This document shows, piece after piece, positions 31,610 to 34,390 of a DNA stretch of 34,390 bases (positions are counted from its first letter, which is position 1; each line of letters starts with the position of its first letter). Under the pieces are notes generated by a model that was given only the letters and a program-made list of their open reading frames with translations, had not been told where the DNA came from and ran no database searches. The stretch is from Cytophagales bacterium (GTDB taxonomy: Bacteria; Bacteroidota; Bacteroidia; Cytophagales; JAHDFW01): positions 1-34,390 of the forward strand of contig JAHDFW010000019.1 in the NCBI GenBank assembly GCA_020627945.1, given 5' to 3'. The position numbers and the translations under genes are program-made.

Positions 31610-31906
31610 TTCTGCAAACTCATCTAGATGAGCATTTTTTTCAAGAGTATTATCCAATACAGCTTTCACCTCATCGGTTCTTTTACCTTGGTGATCAATG
31701 AAAGGCCCACCTAGCATTTTTGGATTTTTAATAGCCGCGGCATGCGCCATGGGTGACAAAACGTAGGATTTCATGATCGGAACATGCCGATTTTTAATAT
31801 TTAGACATCCAGTAGCAGGTGAAACCAAATGGGTCCATGCGTACCATCTATCTACCATTGGTTCAGCCACAAAATTAGGCTTAAGATATACAAGAGAATC
31901 AGACAT
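31607..31906 (-). CDS. CmlA-like hydroxylase, N-terminal part (99 aa)
   Basis: A 99-aa frame starting with ATG and ending in TGA. It contains VYLKPNFVAEPMVDRWYAWTHLVSP and KMLGGPFIDHQGKRTDEVKAVLDNT. To my recollection these resemble the N-terminal domain of CmlA-type hydroxylases, which makes the dimer and contacts the carrier domain. It is not an MbtH protein: the NxExQxSxWP signature of that family is absent. On its own it lacks any metal site. Its length plus the gap plus the 404-aa part comes to 535 codons, close to the 532 aa of CmlA. It lies 152 bp after the GspF gene on the same strand, and that gap must contain the promoter of the peptide operon. Confidence 0.7.
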   Translation of the reverse strand: MSDSLVYLKPNFVAEPMVDRWYAWTHLVSPATGCLNIKNRHVPIMKSYVLSPMAHAAAIKNPKMLGGPFIDHQGKRTDEVKAVLDNTLEKNAHLDEFAE

Positions 31907-31910
31907 TCTT

Positions 31911-31922
31911 TAGTTTAGTTTA
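31911..31922 (-). repeat. Leader copy 2 of the 12-bp repeat, before the hydroxylase ATG
   Basis: Minus-strand taaactaaacta ends 4 nt upstream of the hydroxylase ATG and is identical to the copy in the NRPS leader (30268-30279). A short hairpin (cggat 31934-31938 with atccg 31945-31949) lies just upstream. The significance is unknown. Confidence 0.35.
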
Positions 31923-32058
31923 TAGTTAAAATTCGGATGCTTAAATCCGTTGAATCACACTATACAAAGATTGTCATAAACCACTAAAATTAAAAGAATT
32001 GTTTACGGTAATTCAACCGAAATTCAGGACACGAAAGCTATTTCTTGAATTTGTCCAA

Positions 32059-33207
32059 TTATCCAAAATTACTGCTCATTTGGAAAAGTGGCAAATACAT
32101 TGAAATTAGAATCACACAGACAATTAACCCTAAGAAAACGATTAGAATCGGTTCGACCACACTCCCCAGCAAGGAAGTTTTATGTTCAACCTCATCTGAA
32201 TATTGATCTGCTAACTTTTGAAAGAACACGTCTAGCTTGTTAATCTCCTCCCCAACTTTTATTAACGCGGTCATTTTTTTATCAAAGATCTTAAATTTAG
32301 AGAGGCTTTGACTAAGATTATGACCTTGCAAAATATCTTTCTCTACCACTTCCAGTGCATTCTCCAAGGGATAAAATGCAATCATCTGTTTAGTTAGACC
32401 AACAGCTCTCAAAAGTGGAATCCGCGAACTAATCATCAACTGCATACTTTGTGAAAACCTAGTGAGATAACTTTTACGAACCAGTTCACCAAAAAAAGGA
32501 ATTCTAATCAACAACCAGGAACTCCATTTCTTATACCAAGAAAATTCTCGAATCACATACGGAACAACGATCAAAACTAAAATTATACCTGCAATGAGAT
32601 ATGTATTTTTTTCTAGAGCAGTTGACAAGTCAATAACTTTTTGAGTGATCCAAGGAAGGTCGTTATCAAAACGCTTAAAGACATCCGAAAACATGGGTAC
32701 AATAAAGTAAAACATGAAACCTATTGCTCCAAATGCCACAAAAAGCACCAAAATTGGGTAAGTAAGAGCACTAACAATCTGACGTTTTTGTTTAATTCGA
32801 CTATTAAAATAATCACCAAGTTGTTTAAGAACTTGCGGCAACTTCCCCGTTTCCTCACCTATTTGAACACTAAAAATTTCGTAATCCGAAAATTTGCCTG
32901 TCTCTTTTAAAGCCTCCGATGCACTGGAACCTCCAATAATTAATTCCTGAATTTGTCTATAAATGGCAGCATCTTTCTTTTTGGAGGTAGATTCCAGCAC
33001 CATTTCAATAGTAGAACGAATATCTATACCAGACCCTAACAACTCTCCCATATCCGCATAAAAATGCTCCTTAGAACGGTCAGATAGGCTATTCCCTCCA
33101 AAGGAGAGGTCTTTATTCATAAAATCGAATAACCCAGATTCTTGTTTTTGGGATTTACCACTCGAATTCTGATTTTTCTGAATCTTTGATATATCAATTC
33201 CTGCCAT
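32059..33207 (-). CDS. Type II secretion/type IV pilus inner-membrane protein, GspF/PilC family
   Basis: A 382-aa inner-membrane platform protein of a type II secretion or type IV pilus-like machine. It shows two copies of the T2SSF domain. The first (about 45-145) contains FYADMGELLGSGIDIRSTIEMV and GEETGKLPQVLKQLGDYF. The second (about 245-350) contains FSQSMQLMISSRIPLLRAVGLT and VGEEINKLDVFFQKLADQYSDEVE. Transmembrane segments are near residues 149-172, 202-220 and 348-375, as in the family. The N-terminal 40 residues are polar and low in complexity. It is 18 bp after the second pseudopilin gene and so belongs to the same operon. No assembly ATPase or secretin gene is visible here. Confidence 0.92.
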   Translation of the reverse strand: MAGIDISKIQKNQNSSGKSQKQESGLFDFMNKDLSFGGNSLSDRSKEHFYADMGELLGSGIDIRSTIEMVLESTSKKKDAAIYRQIQELIIGGSSASEALKETGKFSDYEIFSVQIGEETGKLPQVLKQLGDYFNSRIKQKRQIVSALTYPILVLFVAFGAIGFMFYFIVPMFSDVFKRFDNDLPWITQKVIDLSTALEKNTYLIAGIILVLIVVPYVIREFSWYKKWSSWLLIRIPFFGELVRKSYLTRFSQSMQLMISSRIPLLRAVGLTKQMIAFYPLENALEVVEKDILQGHNLSQSLSKFKIFDKKMTALIKVGEEINKLDVFFQKLADQYSDEVEHKTSLLGSVVEPILIVFLGLIVCVILISMYLPLFQMSSNFG

Positions 33208-33225
33208 AACTATTACTTCATAAAT

Positions 33226-33723
33226 TTACCTAATTTCCATGGCATTTATAAACCCCTCAGGTGAATAATTCTTACTTAAGGTTACTGGATACTCAAACGC
33301 TGCATACTTGATGTTAAACTTCACTTCCTCTACCAGTTCAATTTCATTGACCAGAACCTCAGGATCACTAGTTTCTATCGTAAAGGTATCCAATGCATAA
33401 TCCTGATTTTCTCTCACTACTCCAAAGTCTGTCCAAAAGTAATTTATCTCTCCTGTCTTAGTCACGCATCTCAACTGAAATTCGTCTTCCAAATAGTAGA
33501 GCTGATCTGCTCCTTTCACATCTTTTCGTAAAACCCATTGAATCTGATTGATGTCGAAATAATGGTCATTTCGATCTTTGAATTGCAGATACTGCCGATT
33601 TACCATAACTATCCCAGTACCTGCTAAAGCGACTAAAATGCTAGATATAATCAGCGTTACAACCAATTCCATCAGGGTAAAAGAAGCTGCTTTTTTCAAC
33701 CGATATTTCTTATAACTTGTCAT
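33226..33723 (-). CDS. Pseudopilin-like protein with prepilin N-terminus (GspJ-like position)
   Basis: A 165-aa protein with a basic leader (MTSYKKYRLKKAAS) followed by FTLMELVVTLIISSILVALAG, the hydrophobic helix of type IV prepilins. Glu19 corresponds to mature Glu5, which puts the mature N-terminal Phe at residue 15. The residue before the cut would be Ser14 instead of the usual Gly, so processing may be unusual. The rest (about 40-165) is a small globular domain with no recognisable motif. The start overlaps the stop of the upstream pseudopilin gene by four bases (ATGA), implying coupled translation. By position it resembles a minor pseudopilin such as GspJ. Confidence 0.78.
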   Translation of the reverse strand: MTSYKKYRLKKAASFTLMELVVTLIISSILVALAGTGIVMVNRQYLQFKDRNDHYFDINQIQWVLRKDVKGADQLYYLEDEFQLRCVTKTGEINYFWTDFGVVRENQDYALDTFTIETSDPEVLVNEIELVEEVKFNIKYAAFEYPVTLSKNYSPEGFINAMEIR

Positions 33724-34118
33724 TCGAAATCACTCGATAATGATTGTACTAGATCATTGCGCTCATACAACGTTTTTTCTCCTTTTTTCACACTAGAAAT
33801 CACTTGAATCAACCCCTCATTAGCTTCATAAGTTACAAAAGACACATCAACATTAAGTCCCTCGATTTCTTCATAAAAATCAATATATTTTTCGGCTTTA
33901 AGTAAGCTTTCAACCGTAGAGTTTAATATCGCAGCGGCTTTAGTTTTTCTAGCCATATCGTTAGATCCGATAACATTAAGGTATGTGCTCATAGCCAATA
34001 CCAAAACAATAGAAAGGATTACTAGTCCAACTATTATTTCCACCAAAGTGGAAGACTTCACTTTGGAGCAAGAGGTTCTAAACCATCTTTCTATGTTATC
34101 GTTTTTTAATAGATCCAT
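33720..34118 (-). CDS. Pseudopilin-like protein (GspI-like position)
   Basis: A 132-aa protein. After a 22-residue leader comes STLVEIIVGLVILSIVLVLAMSTYL, a prepilin-type helix with Glu27 at the mature Glu5 place. Both the expected Gly at the cut (Ser22) and the first mature aromatic residue (Ser23) are replaced by Ser, so the processing site is atypical. The remaining hundred or so residues form a small unrecognised domain. Its start overlaps the end of the upstream gene by 13 bp and its stop overlaps the next pseudopilin start by 4 bp, so all three are one operon. Confidence 0.72.
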   Translation of the reverse strand: MDLLKNDNIERWFRTSCSKVKSSTLVEIIVGLVILSIVLVLAMSTYLNVIGSNDMARKTKAAAILNSTVESLLKAEKYIDFYEEIEGLNVDVSFVTYEANEGLIQVISSVKKGEKTLYERNDLVQSLSSDFE

Positions 34119-34390
34119 TTAATTACTTTACGTTGATTTCCATGATCTAGCATATCACTTGCAACATATAAATCGGAGCGTTTAGCATAATTTATCTCGC
34201 CGTTAAGCACATGATTTTCGTAAATAGAAGATGGGGTTTTTAAGTAAAATTTATCTGTGTACAAACTTCCATAAATCTTTCCTCTCAATTCAGTAAAGCC
34301 CTGCACATATGCTTGGCCATGAATGATCGCGTCGTTATTAACTTTCAGCAAAACTCTTTTGGAAGTTCGCTGTTCTGACAAAAGATAAAC
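34106..34390 (-). CDS. C-terminal end of a beta-rich protein, cut by the window edge
   Basis: At least 94 codons that stay open to the end of the window. The TTG at 34379-34381 is probably internal, since frame and sequence (VYLL before it) continue upstream. The visible part repeats short beta-strand and Gly turns (AIIHGQAYVQGFTELRGKIYGSLYTDKFYL), reminiscent of beta-helical, bactofilin-like segments. The ending is KWIY. Its last 13 bp overlap the start of the GspI-like gene, so it is part of the pseudopilin operon. I do not recognise the family, and most of the protein is outside the window. Confidence 0.6.
   Translation of the reverse strand, partial: VYLLSEQRTSKRVLLKVNNDAIIHGQAYVQGFTELRGKIYGSLYTDKFYLKTPSSIYENHVLNGEINYAKRSDLYVASDMLDHGNQRKVIKWIY

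Noticed and set aside
31607-31906. Small gene beside the NRPS considered as MbtH-like
   Set aside because: Small size and position suggested MbtH, but the NxExQxSxWP signature is absent, and the frame aligns in phase with the CmlA-like C-terminal part.
1-34390. CRISPR arrays, tRNA or rRNA genes, insertion sequences
   Set aside because: No spaced direct repeats, cloverleaf-like sequences, rRNA segments or transposase frames were seen on either strand.

Overview
The window is AT-rich bacterial DNA whose gene content points to the Bacteroidota, probably Flavobacteriia or a neighbouring class. The indicators are a DUF4197 lipoprotein, an aerobic 4-hydroxyphenylpyruvate dioxygenase, weak Shine-Dalgarno sites, and a GspF/pseudopilin set of the kind found in that phylum. 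The phylum call is an inference from gene content; no rRNA or other phylogenetic marker is present.

Layout. Positions 1-3558 hold unrelated housekeeping genes: the C-terminal part of HPPD, a DUF4197 lipoprotein followed by a clear intrinsic terminator, a DUF2306-like membrane protein, and a convergent GlcD-type FAD dehydrogenase. Positions 3748-8715 form a plus-strand cell-envelope cassette. It comprises a membrane-anchored TPR protein, a 35-residue single-span membrane protein, an L,D-transpeptidase-like lipoprotein, and a large exported protein. The last gene starts with TTG directly after a perfect 11-bp inverted repeat.

Positions 8757-31906, on the minus strand, are the centre of interest. 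A CmlA-like diiron beta-hydroxylase reading frame (31906 to 30299) is followed by one giant NRPS gene (30234 to 9847, 6795 aa) and, 25 bp later, by corA. The NRPS reads: half-C, A-T, C-A-T, C-A-T, C-A-T, C-A-T, C-A-T-E-TE. The ten-residue specificity codes, read by eye, suggest Thr-Thr-(Ala/Gly)-(Ile-like)-Asp-Asp, with the last residue epimerised to D. A CmlA-type enzyme hydroxylates the beta carbon of an aminoacyl group while it is bound to the NRPS carrier domain, so the two genes look like a compact peptide pathway. No MbtH protein, phosphopantetheinyl transferase or exporter is in the window.

The hydroxylase gene is split into a 99-codon N-terminal part and a 404-codon C-terminal part. 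Both lie in the same frame and together have the length of CmlA. They are separated by four in-frame stop codons in two small clusters. Pseudogene, assembly error and a working split enzyme are the competing explanations, and the answer determines what the pathway makes.

Positions 32059-34390, on the minus strand, hold a type II secretion/type IV pilus-like operon: a beta-rich protein cut by the window edge, two pseudopilins with atypical processing sites, and a GspF/PilC inner-membrane protein.
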